A stretch of 64,000 nucleotides of DNA from Clostridia bacterium (lineage in GTDB: Bacteria; Bacillota; Clostridia; Lachnospirales; Anaerotignaceae). Both the position numbers and the translations under genes were made by a program. Location of the stretch: the NCBI GenBank assembly GCA_022651385.1, contig JALCQR010000002.1, positions 62,001 to 126,000 of the forward strand, read 5' to 3'. The number at the start of each line of letters is the position of its first letter. The stretch's first letter is position 1. Below the pieces are notes generated by a model. The model saw only the letters and a program-made list of their open reading frames with translations, was not told the DNA's origin and searched no databases. Positions 43,178 to 51,571 of this stretch are shown one piece after another.

Positions 43178-43685
43178 ACATTTTTAACTTATATTTTATA
43201 TCCTCAAAATCGGCATAAGCATCGGCAACGTCTGTTACATATTCTCCCACATTTTTGATTGCAGCTGCAATCATTGAAAAATAATCGCAGATATCCATAA
43301 CTGTTTTATTCATTTCTTCGGTAAGGTCAATTAGTATGCTGTCACGCATAAAAATATGTTTGTTGCCTCCGAAAATGTTGAATTGGCCTACTGGAAGAAG
43401 ATTATTAAGCATCATTATTGTTTTATTAACTTCATCTTTTCTATCTTCTTTAAAGTCGGTTTTAAGAACGGCATAAAACTGAAAAAGCTGTTTTTCTTCC
43501 CTCGGAGTTTTAGACTTTATAAAATACATTTCAATAGGTATATCATTTTCAAGATTTAATTTTTTCCCGATATTTACACGAAGCACGTCCGGATGCGTAT
43601 CATCACCGTTAAAAACAACAACATCAAAATCATTATGTTTTATAACTTTTGCTGTTGACATTAGTATATCTCTTTTATTCTCCAT
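43176..43685 (-). CDS. Conserved hypothetical protein, possibly YbjN-like fold
   Basis: Not confidently recognised. It has 169 residues and is soluble, acidic in its C-terminus, with no signal peptide or transmembrane segment. The alternation of beta-strand and helix segments and its length suggest a YbjN or secretion-chaperone-like fold, but this is a guess. It starts at ATG 43685 after AAAGAGG, ends at its own terminator, and is likely a single-gene unit. Confidence 0.65.
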   Translation of the reverse strand: MENKRDILMSTAKVIKHNDFDVVVFNGDDTHPDVLRVNIGKKLNLENDIPIEMYFIKSKTPREEKQLFQFYAVLKTDFKEDRKDEVNKTIMMLNNLLPVGQFNIFGGNKHIFMRDSILIDLTEEMNKTVMDICDYFSMIAAAIKNVGEYVTDVADAYADFEDIKYKLKM

Positions 43686-43845
43686 TAACGAACCTCTTTC
43701 TATAAGATTTTGTTAGACATAGTAATATAATATAACTTTTATATCAAAAATTCAATCTTTAAGTTTATTATGTATATTTAAAATAGATTTTAATTGATTA
43801 AAATTTGTGATATCATTATTTTAATAAATAAAAGGAGGTAATGAC

Positions 43846-44982
43846 ATGCAGTACAGAAAATTCAAAGACATTAATCTTTCAGCTATAGGATTAGGCATGA
43901 TGAGGCTTCCGGTAGCGGAAAGCGGCGGCTTCGGCAAAAGCGGAACAGACATCGAAAAAACAACCGAAATGGTTAGATATGCCGTTGAAAACGGCGTAAA
44001 CTATATAGATACAGCTTTTAATTATATGTCAGCTGAAAGCGAAAAAGTGACAGGCATTGCTCTTGATGGCATAAGGGACAAAGTTTATATAGCTACAAAA
44101 GCTCCGACTTGGCTCTTTAAAGAAAGCTCTGATTTTGACACGATACTTGCTAAACAGCTTAACAGGCTTAAAACAGACCATATTGATTTTTACCTCCTTC
44201 ATTCAATGAACAAAAAAACATGGAAAAAGACTGTGGTAGATTTGGGTATAATTGAAAAGCTGTTTCAGGCTAAAAAAGACGGCAAAATAAAATACGCAGG
44301 CTTTTCATTTCATGATGATTACGATACGTTTAAAGAAATAATTGATACCTGTGACTGGGATTTCTGTCAGATACAGTTAAATTATCTCGACACTAAAAAT
44401 CAGGCAGGTATAAAAGGACTTGAATATGCCTTCAGCAAGAACATTCCTGTAAATATAATGGAGCCTTTAAGAGGCGGGTATCTTGCAGATATTCCGGAAA
44501 GCGTAAAGAAAGTGTTCGATACCTCAGAACATAAAAAATCCCCGGTTGAATGGGGCCTTGACTATCTTTGGAACAGAAAAGAGGTATGTGTGGTTTTAAG
44601 CGGCATGAGCAATATTGAGCAAGTTAAGGAAAACATAGAATACGCGTCACGTGCATCAATAGGCATGATTGATGAAAAAGGCGCTGTGCTTTACGATAAA
44701 GCATGTAATGAATTTGGCAAACTGCATACAATACCATGCACCGGCTGCAGCTACTGCATGCCGTGCCCTAAAAACGTAGCAATACCATATAACTTTAACG
44801 CTTACAACCAATACAAAACAAGTCATGACTATGCTGCCAATAAAAGATTATATGATAACTGGGTACCAATGTTCGGCGAAAAATCAAGCGCCTGTGTCGG
44901 ATGTAAAAAATGTGAGGAAATATGTCCACAGCATATAAAAATCAGCGAATGGATGCCGAAAATAACTGAATTGTTTAAGTGA
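43846..44982 (+). CDS. Aldo/keto reductase with C-terminal 4Fe-4S domain
   Basis: Protein of 378 residues. The N-terminal (beta/alpha)8 aldo/keto reductase domain contains YIDTAFNYMSAE (catalytic Asp and Tyr), VYIATKAP and HIDFYLLHSMN. The C-terminal region has two cysteine clusters, CTGCSYCMPCPKNV and CVGCKKCEEICPQHI, as in ferredoxin-type AKRs of anaerobes. It starts at ATG 43846 after AAAGGAGG and ends at a bidirectional terminator. Electron donor and substrate are unknown. Confidence 0.92.
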   Translation: MQYRKFKDINLSAIGLGMMRLPVAESGGFGKSGTDIEKTTEMVRYAVENGVNYIDTAFNYMSAESEKVTGIALDGIRDKVYIATKAPTWLFKESSDFDTILAKQLNRLKTDHIDFYLLHSMNKKTWKKTVVDLGIIEKLFQAKKDGKIKYAGFSFHDDYDTFKEIIDTCDWDFCQIQLNYLDTKNQAGIKGLEYAFSKNIPVNIMEPLRGGYLADIPESVKKVFDTSEHKKSPVEWGLDYLWNRKEVCVVLSGMSNIEQVKENIEYASRASIGMIDEKGAVLYDKACNEFGKLHTIPCTGCSYCMPCPKNVAIPYNFNAYNQYKTSHDYAANKRLYDNWVPMFGEKSSACVGCKKCEEICPQHIKISEWMPKITELFK

Positions 44983-45020
44983 TTAATTTTAAGAGCTTGT
45001 TAACTAAATTTTTTTAGATA

Positions 45021-45056
45021 AAAAAGACCGTATGTTTTTACACATACGGTCTTTGT
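45021..45056. terminator. Bidirectional terminator, CCGTATG-type stem
   Basis: Arms AAAGACCGTATGT and ACATACGGTCTTT with a TTTTAC loop, flanked by A-tract and T-tract. It lies between the convergent aldo/keto reductase and DUF4340 genes. It shares its core with two other terminators in the window. Confidence 0.9.
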
Positions 45057-45068
45057 ATTTATTCTATT

Positions 45069-46409
45069 TTATTTTACAGCTTTAATAAGATTGTCTATGT
45101 TCCTCTTTCCTGTTAAAAACTCAATATATCCATTTCTCGAAACAGCATAATAGTTGCTGTCATATTCAAGGAACTGGTATATAGTGCTTTCGCCGTCGGA
45201 TTTTGTAAGAACCATCCTTAATACAGGCTCGCCTGCTTTGCTTTCATCAGCTTCGCCGTCTATAGTAAGACCGGCAATATTACGGTACATATCTTTAAAA
45301 GTATCTATATCTATATTATTGCCGTTTAAAGATACTTTATTGTTCTTGCCGTCTATTTCAAATTTAGAGCTTACACCGCTTCCGGCAAGCTCAATCTCCG
45401 AAAAGGCATTTGCATCATCATTTATAAAATACTTGCCTATTATATCAAATAAATTTACATTCATTATTTTATCTGATTTTTCTTTAAGCACTGTACAAAC
45501 GTAATTTTTACCGCTGAATTTAGCATAAACTGTATTTGCCCCGGCGCTATTGCCTATTGTAATAGTACAGCTTCTGCCCGCTTTATCAACTATCTGACAT
45601 ATAAGCTGCGGATCATCAAAACCGTATGCACTGTCATCTTTAGGATCGTCAATGAAATCATTTGCAACAATTTCATAAAGAGGACCGCCTATATTTTTCG
45701 ACAATTTATCTGTAAGTATAGGTATTGACCAGCTATATGCTCCGGTAAGCAGATATTCTCCGTATCCGTCTGTTATTTCGCCAGTCGGATTTGGTGTTAT
45801 ACGAAATGATTTACCGTTCTTACGCTTTATGTCAATATAATTTATATTTGAATAATCAACATATTCAGGATATTTGTTTCTGAAAAGTGACGGAGTATAG
45901 CTAAGTGCTTTTCCGCATTCGGCATCAATTACATATACATTTGGATCGCCGTCTTTTAATATATAATATCCTTTTTGGTCAACAGTAGTGTTTCCAACAG
46001 TTACTTTCATAGTACGTCCGTCATCTGCAACAGCCTCTGCCGTTATTCCTCTGTCAAGTCCAAAGTCAGATAAACGCTCGGAACCATTATCTATTACTTG
46101 GGTATATTCAAGAGTTTTAAGATATTCCACTGCTTGATCTATTGAAAGCTGCATAAGCTCAACTTTTTCCTGTCCCTGAATATGCCAGTTGGTATCACTT
46201 TCTTTTTTAAGCGTTATTTTCTCACTGTCATCAGAAATAATATATTTGTTTACTTGTGCGTCTTCCATCTGATAAAGATATTTTTCGGATTCTTCAGCTT
46301 TCTTCTCATTATTCTTTTTTGTACCTGCACCTTTAAGAACAAAGAAAAATACACAGGCTATTATTAAAAGAATAATGCCTATTAAAAGATTTCTTTTTTG
46401 TGTACTCAT
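45069..46409 (-). CDS. DUF4340 domain protein, Gld-like ABC system component
   Basis: Membrane-anchored protein of 446 residues. An N-terminal transmembrane helix (about 8-24) precedes repeated DUF4340-type beta domains, recognisable from LKTLEYTQVID and LSDFGLDRG..ITAEAV in the first copy and YGFDDPQLICQIVDKAG in the second. I start at ATG 46409 after GGAGG. It overlaps the stop of the upstream gene by ATGA, so it is coupled to it. It is the last gene of a four-gene ABC operon. The domain's role is unknown. Confidence 0.85.
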   Translation of the reverse strand: MSTQKRNLLIGIILLIIACVFFFVLKGAGTKKNNEKKAEESEKYLYQMEDAQVNKYIISDDSEKITLKKESDTNWHIQGQEKVELMQLSIDQAVEYLKTLEYTQVIDNGSERLSDFGLDRGITAEAVADDGRTMKVTVGNTTVDQKGYYILKDGDPNVYVIDAECGKALSYTPSLFRNKYPEYVDYSNINYIDIKRKNGKSFRITPNPTGEITDGYGEYLLTGAYSWSIPILTDKLSKNIGGPLYEIVANDFIDDPKDDSAYGFDDPQLICQIVDKAGRSCTITIGNSAGANTVYAKFSGKNYVCTVLKEKSDKIMNVNLFDIIGKYFINDDANAFSEIELAGSGVSSKFEIDGKNNKVSLNGNNIDIDTFKDMYRNIAGLTIDGEADESKAGEPVLRMVLTKSDGESTIYQFLEYDSNYYAVSRNGYIEFLTGKRNIDNLIKAVK

Positions 46410-47836
46410 TTGTTCCTCCTTCTTAAAAAGACTACAAATCCGGCAATAAGTATTGCAAGCGGTATTATTATAACACATACAAACATTATAATTATTGCTT
46501 TGCTTTGCGTAAGATTAAGATATTCCTGAGCTCCAATGCTCTTAGAACGGTCTGCACCCTGATAACCGCTCAGCCAGTTAAGAGAATTCATTATAAAAGC
46601 AAAGTTTCCGCCGTTTACAATGCTGTTTATATCGTCTTCATCAATTGTGTTGCTGCCGCATACAATAAGTTTTGTACCGGCTTCATTGCCGCTTGAATCG
46701 GTATCCGATATTGCTACCGCAAGGTCCATAGGGCCTTTTGGGTCTGAATCAGTTTTTGATGAATCCGTATTCAAAGTTGCTATATCTTTAGCATATGATG
46801 ATGACGACGACTGTGCAAGAGTTTCAATTTTTACACTGTTACGTACAGTTTGAAGACGTGAAATCATTTCGCATGCCGGTATAAATACTTTTGTTCCGGC
46901 CGAAACAAGTTTTGAACATATTTCATGGTCTGCGTTAAGCTGAGGAAGAAGATATACGGCATTGTTATTAAGTACATAATCAGCACTGCCCTCTATTACA
47001 ACTTTTCTGCTGTCAGCTATGCCATAGTCTGCAAGAAGCGAAGCAAAATTTGGCATATCGGCTATAGTCATTCCGATTGTAATAAACGCCTTGCCTCCGT
47101 TTTCAAGAAATGCTTTTATAGAATCAAGCTCGGCTGATGAAAAATCGGATGTAGGTCCGTTTATAATAAGTATTGAACAGTCATCCGGAACTGCTTTTTC
47201 AGTAAGCAGGTCAAGGCTTTTTACATCAATATTACTATAGCCCATTTCCGTTTTAAGGTTGTCGCCGATAACAGTTTCGCCATGCCCCGTAAGTTCATAG
47301 GCATATTCATTAAGTCCGCTTGTAAGCTTTCTTATAGTGCCTGTAAGAGAGCTTTCCACCTTGACTCCTGTATAGTATGCCGTCTGTGAATTTGAATCAA
47401 CTTGTACATCCATTACCTCGCTTTGAGGTATTACGCTTGAGCCTTTTGCTGTTGTAACCACAAGTGAGCCAGCAGTCACATTATTTCCGTTTTGTGAGTA
47501 TTTTGTGGCAAATGTAGGGTCCTTATAAGGGTCCACATTCGATACATGAATGTGTTTTGAGTATGAAGCATATTTATCAAGTATTTCAGTAACAACCTGT
47601 ACTTCTTCGCCATCCGGATATAAAGAGTAAATACTAACATCTTCATTAAGATTTTTAAGAAGCGATACGGTATCTTCCGAAAGAGTATAGAGTTTGTTTT
47701 TTGTAAGGTCAAATTTTATGTCAAACTGGCTTACGGCAAGATTGATTATTACTATAACCACAAGCACTATGGCAGTCATAATCGAAGCATATCCGCCATA
47801 TTTAAGCAGCGGGTCGTTTTTATCTATTTTCTTCAA
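46406..47836 (-). CDS. GldG-like ABC-type auxiliary membrane protein
   Basis: Protein of 476 residues with transmembrane helices at both ends (about 15-37 and 445-467) and a large extracytoplasmic part. DITIDGP-like strings are absent, but the GldG/ABC_transp_aux pattern FDLTKNKLYTLSEDTVSLLK near residue 40 is clear, followed by VLIINGPTSDFSS-type motifs. The start is TTG 47836 after GGAGG. It belongs with the ATPase (48718), permease (47855) and DUF4340 protein. Gliding genes of Bacteroidetes use the same set, but non-gliding clostridia also carry it, so the exported substrate is unknown. Confidence 0.85.
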   Translation of the reverse strand: MKKIDKNDPLLKYGGYASIMTAIVLVVIVIINLAVSQFDIKFDLTKNKLYTLSEDTVSLLKNLNEDVSIYSLYPDGEEVQVVTEILDKYASYSKHIHVSNVDPYKDPTFATKYSQNGNNVTAGSLVVTTAKGSSVIPQSEVMDVQVDSNSQTAYYTGVKVESSLTGTIRKLTSGLNEYAYELTGHGETVIGDNLKTEMGYSNIDVKSLDLLTEKAVPDDCSILIINGPTSDFSSAELDSIKAFLENGGKAFITIGMTIADMPNFASLLADYGIADSRKVVIEGSADYVLNNNAVYLLPQLNADHEICSKLVSAGTKVFIPACEMISRLQTVRNSVKIETLAQSSSSSYAKDIATLNTDSSKTDSDPKGPMDLAVAISDTDSSGNEAGTKLIVCGSNTIDEDDINSIVNGGNFAFIMNSLNWLSGYQGADRSKSIGAQEYLNLTQSKAIIIMFVCVIIIPLAILIAGFVVFLRRRNK

Positions 47837-47854
47837 TTTCTTCTCCTCCTTTAT

Positions 47855-48718
47855 TTAAGACCATCTGCGTTTTTCTACAACTCGTATTGTGAAATACAGA
47901 AAAACCGAGATGAACGATACAAAGTATACCACAGATGCAATATCAAAAAGCCCCATGGCAAAATTGTTGAATCGTGTAAGGACTTCAAACATTTCTGCAA
48001 ATTTACCTGCAAAACCTATAAACAGTCCTCTTTTAAGGAAGAAAAGAACCAATATAACGGCAGCTTCCGCTATGAAAACAATTATAGATACTTCTGAATT
48101 TTTTGTGTTGCTGTATACATAAAGTGCTACAAGAAAAGCAAGTATACCAGCAAACATAAGAGAAAAACTTTGATTGCCCGAAGCAGCTGATACTATTGTC
48201 TTAACCATAAGCAGAAGGAATATGGCAACAAATGTTGCTACAGCCGATACTATCTGATTATCGGCAATAGATGATATCCAAAGCCCAACAGCAATAAAAG
48301 CGCTTCCCAAAAGGAAAAAGCCTACATATGAGCCTATTATCTGCGCTGTCGCAAGAGTCCCGTAAAATGAAATTATAATAGGAAATATTATAGTTATCAA
48401 AAGAGATATAAGAAAAACCGTAACAGCCGCAAAATATTTTCCAAGCACAATACCCGGCACACTTACTGGAGATGTCAAAAGCAATTGATCGGTTTTCTGT
48501 TTTTTCTCCTCTGACAGTAAGCGCATAGTAAGCATAGGCCCCAAAATTAAAAACATCATTATCACAGAGCTGAATACATTTTGGAAATCCGGACTCATCT
48601 GAAGAATGTTTTGTATAGAAAAATATATAGCGGTTATGAGTACGAAAAAGGCAATAAATACATAACCTATCATGGAATTGAAGTACATCTTTATTTCTCT
48701 TTTATAAATGGCCTTCAT
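47855..48718 (-). CDS. ABC-2 type permease (GldF-like)
   Basis: Membrane protein of 287 residues with six or seven hydrophobic helices and no soluble domain. The N-terminus IYKREIKMYFNSMIGYVFIAFF and MRLLSEEKKQKTDQLLLTSP are typical of GldF-type permeases. Its ATG overlaps the ATPase stop by one base (TAATG), so the two are coupled. Confidence 0.9.
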   Translation of the reverse strand: MKAIYKREIKMYFNSMIGYVFIAFFVLITAIYFSIQNILQMSPDFQNVFSSVIMMFLILGPMLTMRLLSEEKKQKTDQLLLTSPVSVPGIVLGKYFAAVTVFLISLLITIIFPIIISFYGTLATAQIIGSYVGFFLLGSAFIAVGLWISSIADNQIVSAVATFVAIFLLLMVKTIVSAASGNQSFSLMFAGILAFLVALYVYSNTKNSEVSIIVFIAEAAVILVLFFLKRGLFIGFAGKFAEMFEVLTRFNNFAMGLFDIASVVYFVSFISVFLYFTIRVVEKRRWS

Positions 48719-49911
48719 TATTCTCTCTCCTTTTCGTTTTCGTTTGATTTTATTTCATCGCTGTCTTCATCAGCATTTGTTTCGGCAGCTGCAGTATCTG
48801 TAGTATCTTCGGTATCTGCAGTCTCATCCTCAGATGTTTCTGTATTTTCGTCCGATGCAGTTTCTTCTGTAACTTCTGTATTTTCTTCTGTTTCAGAATT
48901 GCTTTCATCTTCGTCTATTTCAAAATCAGGAGTGTCTGAATCTTGCTGTTCACCCTGAGCTTCGTCTGGCATATCGGCAGCATCCATTTCCGTAACCTGA
49001 AGGAATACTTCCTCAAGAGAAAGTTTTTCAGATTTAAGAAGAAGCAGTTTAAATCCGTTTGAGACCGCCGTATCAAATATATCTTCCCTTGTATCACGGT
49101 CTTTGTTTCCCTCTATAACAAGATCAACAGTGCCGTCTTCGTTAGTCTCATTTTCAGTAACGGAAACAATGTTCTCATTAACTTTAAACGCAGATACAAC
49201 CGCTTCTCTTTCGCCCTTTATTCTGGCACGGAAACGGTTTTGGCTGAGGCTTTCAGACAGTCTGTCAGGCGTATCGCTTGCCACCAAAACACCTCGGTTT
49301 ATTATCATTACATGGTCACATACTGCGCTTACCTCTGAAAGAATATGAGAACTTAATATAATAGTATGGTTTTTGCCCAGTTCTTTTATAAAATCCCTTA
49401 TCTCAATAATCTGCTTGGGATCAAGACCTACAGTAGGCTCATCAAGAATAAGGACTTCCGGGTATCCTACAAGGGCCTGAGCAAGACCGACTCTCTGACG
49501 ATATCCTTTTGAAAGATTCTTTATAAGTTTGCCGGAAACGTGAGATATTTTTATGCGTTCTTTTATATCTGCAAGCATAGGTTTGATTTCGGCTTTTTTT
49601 ACTCCTTTAAGTTCCGCTACAAAATGCAGGTATTCATCAACGGACATGTCCGGATATACCGGCGGTATCTCTGGCAGATAACCTATGCGTTTCTTAGCTT
49701 CCTTTGGATTTTTAAGTATGTCAAAACCATCAATAAGCACTTCTCCGGATGTTGCGGAGATATATCCTGTTATTATGTTCATTGTGGTGGACTTTCCGGC
49801 GCCGTTAGGTCCAAGAAAGCCAAGCACCTCACCTGTTTCCACTTTAAAGGAAATATCATTGACGGCCTGATATTTTCCGTAATTTTTTACAAGATGTTTG
49901 ATCTCTATCAA
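48718..49911 (-). CDS. ABC transporter ATP-binding protein with long acidic C-terminal tail
   Basis: ATPase of a Gld-like export system, 397 residues. Walker A is GPNGAGKST, the ABC signature is LSKGYRQRVGLAQAL, Walker B is VLILDEPTVGLD and the H-loop is ILSSHILSEV. The last 80 or so residues (about 318-397) are almost only Glu, Asp, Ser and Thr, lacking structure. The start is TTG 49911 after GGAGGG. First gene of the four-gene operon. The tail is unlike normal GldA-type ATPases. Confidence 0.92.
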   Translation of the reverse strand: MIEIKHLVKNYGKYQAVNDISFKVETGEVLGFLGPNGAGKSTTMNIITGYISATSGEVLIDGFDILKNPKEAKKRIGYLPEIPPVYPDMSVDEYLHFVAELKGVKKAEIKPMLADIKERIKISHVSGKLIKNLSKGYRQRVGLAQALVGYPEVLILDEPTVGLDPKQIIEIRDFIKELGKNHTIILSSHILSEVSAVCDHVMIINRGVLVASDTPDRLSESLSQNRFRARIKGEREAVVSAFKVNENIVSVTENETNEDGTVDLVIEGNKDRDTREDIFDTAVSNGFKLLLLKSEKLSLEEVFLQVTEMDAADMPDEAQGEQQDSDTPDFEIDEDESNSETEENTEVTEETASDENTETSEDETADTEDTTDTAAAETNADEDSDEIKSNENEKERE

Positions 49912-50098
49912 ATCTATCCCTCCAAAAATTGATTTTTGTGAACTTTTTAATTATACCGAATCTTATTGAATTTTACTATATTAATGTGAACAAAATATGA
50001 ATTTTCGGTATTTGGTTAAGGTTTATAGAAGTTTTTAACGCAATATAGATAAAACAGTATGAAATTAAAAGTAATACCTTAGTGATAAAAAATTAACT

Positions 50099-50617
50099 TT
50101 AGTTTGAAATTTTATTCATATCAAAAATATATCGCACATCAACTAATTGTTTTTGCATAATCTCGCAAGTACATTCGTCATTATTGCAAACAAAATCATT
50201 GTATTCATAAAAATCACGTGCATTGCCGTTTTCTTTCAGCACCCACAAATAACAATTTTTATATCCTTTTGTTTTCATATCAGTAAGAGCAGCCTTAAGC
50301 AATATTTGCCCTAAGCCTTTTCTGTAATAGTCCGGCAGCAAATATATAGAAACTATTTCGCCCCAGTCGGCAAACCTTTCATCTCTTGCTTTACCGTAAG
50401 CAACACATCCCACAGGCACCTCATTTACAAATATAAGCTGTGCGGTTACGTTTTTGTTTAACCATTTTTGAAATGACGGAACCCAAAAATCATATTTTAA
50501 TTCATCCAAATATTTTTGCGGCACAATGCCCTTGTATGCGGATTTCCAGCTTAAAGCATAAATGCGGCTGATAGTATAAACATCTTCTAAATCTGCCTGT
50601 CTAATTTTTATATTCAT
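50099..50617 (-). CDS. GNAT family N-acetyltransferase
   Basis: Single acetyltransferase domain of 172 residues. IRQADLEDVYTISRIY starts the fold. The acetyl-CoA loop is LLPDYYRKGLGQILLKAAL (about 94-112), and CYLWVLKENGNARDFYEYNDF closes it. Starts at ATG 50617 after GAGGG. Acceptor unknown. It is a monocistronic gene bordering the decayed molybdopterin region. Confidence 0.88.
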   Translation of the reverse strand: MNIKIRQADLEDVYTISRIYALSWKSAYKGIVPQKYLDELKYDFWVPSFQKWLNKNVTAQLIFVNEVPVGCVAYGKARDERFADWGEIVSIYLLPDYYRKGLGQILLKAALTDMKTKGYKNCYLWVLKENGNARDFYEYNDFVCNNDECTCEIMQKQLVDVRYIFDMNKISN

Positions 50618-50954
50618 TTTTTAGCCCTCTTTCAATATGATTAATAAAATGCCAACAGTACATCGGCATAGGGATTTTTGTAAATATATATAGTATGGTT
50701 ATACCAAAATACTCCAAAAATATCAATTCTTAAACGTTTACATATGTATAGTTTTTTGGGCAAAACATGAAGTATTGGTGCCAAAGGTATTAATTTAGGT
50801 CAAGCCTTTAAGCAACGCAAAACCTTGACCGCCCCAATGGTCAGTAATTTTCTGCAAAAAACTTCATACTTATGTTTAAAGATGACAAATAATACGTTTT
50901 GAGGTATTATAAAAAGATATTAATAATTTGGATGGATATTGATTGTTTGAGAAA
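50618..50954. other. Intergenic region with a multi-stem inverted-repeat element
   Basis: No gene is visible. Between 50763 and 50877 three nested complementary pairs occur: ATGAAGT/ACTTCAT (50767-50773, 50861-50867), ATTGG/CCAAT (50774-50778, 50834-50838) and GGTCAAG/CTTGACC (50798-50804, 50824-50830). The element lies in the leader position of the decayed moaC gene. It may be a relic riboswitch or a small palindromic element; it does not match a class I can name. Confidence 0.5.
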
Positions 50955-51320
50955 ATGAATCATTTTGACAGAAGAGGAAACGCTGAAGCAATAATAAAAC
51001 GGTACCGGGAAAAAAGGCGATGTACTTTCTGTAGCAAGAATAGGCGGAATAATGGCAGTTAAAAAGACAGCCGATATTATTCCTCTTTACCATACAATAC
51101 TTATTACAAAATGCGGTGTGGAATTTGAATGTGACAGCGAAAAAAACGAAGTAAAAGCCATATGTACCGTTAAAACCGACGGCAAAACCGGAGTTGAAAC
51201 GGAAGCTCTTACAGGTTATCAGCAGCTTTACTTACAGTATATGACATGTGCAAAGCAATAGACCGCTCAATGGTAATAAAAAATATTCACCTAAACGAAA
51301 AATACGGCGGAAAAAGCGGC
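50955..51320 (+). pseudogene. Decayed moaC (cyclic pyranopterin monophosphate synthase)
   Basis: Starts as ATG-AAT with NHFDRRGNAEAI, typical of MoaC, then loses a block of about 35 codons. In another frame it continues GKKGDVLSVARIGGIMAVKKTADIIPL (about 51009-51090), and a further segment EALTG. A second shift yields [19 protein letters not shown] and KYGGKSG. At least two frameshifts and one deletion make it non-functional. The intact enzyme makes cPMP in molybdenum cofactor synthesis. Confidence 0.85.
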
Positions 51321-51362
51321 ATTAAGCACATACGGCTTACAGGCGGAGAACCATATAGGAGA
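51321..51362 (+). pseudogene. moaA fragment
   Basis: Only 14 codons, [14 protein letters not shown], remain. The string RLTGGEP is a well-conserved internal motif of MoaA radical SAM cPMP-pathway enzymes. It is fused in frame to the moaC relic, with everything else of the roughly 320-residue gene deleted. Confidence 0.7.
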
Positions 51363-51541
51363 CAAATTGCAATGCGGACATGTATGTTTGTCTTGAGATA
51401 ACGCAGATATGGAAAAAATGTCACAATGAATGTGAAATATTTAAAAAAATGGGAAAATGTATAATGCATACAAACGGCGTTTTTGCCCGAGTTATTAAAG
51501 GAGGAATAATAAATGTCGGGGATGAAATGCAACTGCTTTAA
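51355..51541 (+). pseudogene. Decayed MOSC-domain protein gene
   Basis: Frame pieces [11 protein letters not shown] and, after a one-base shift, [20 protein letters not shown] continue to a VFARVIKGGIINVGDEMQLL end at a TAA at 51539. This is the C-terminal half of a MOSC domain, which handles molybdenum cofactor sulfur transfer. The N-terminal half is deleted, so the gene is dead. Confidence 0.78.
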
Positions 51542-51571
51542 ACCGAAAAAGAAAGTAGGCCTAACAAAATA

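Noticed and set aside
50618-51571. Intact small ORF of 69 codons at 51052-51261
   Set aside because: It is the middle part of the moaC relic and stops after a frameshift, so it is not an independent gene.
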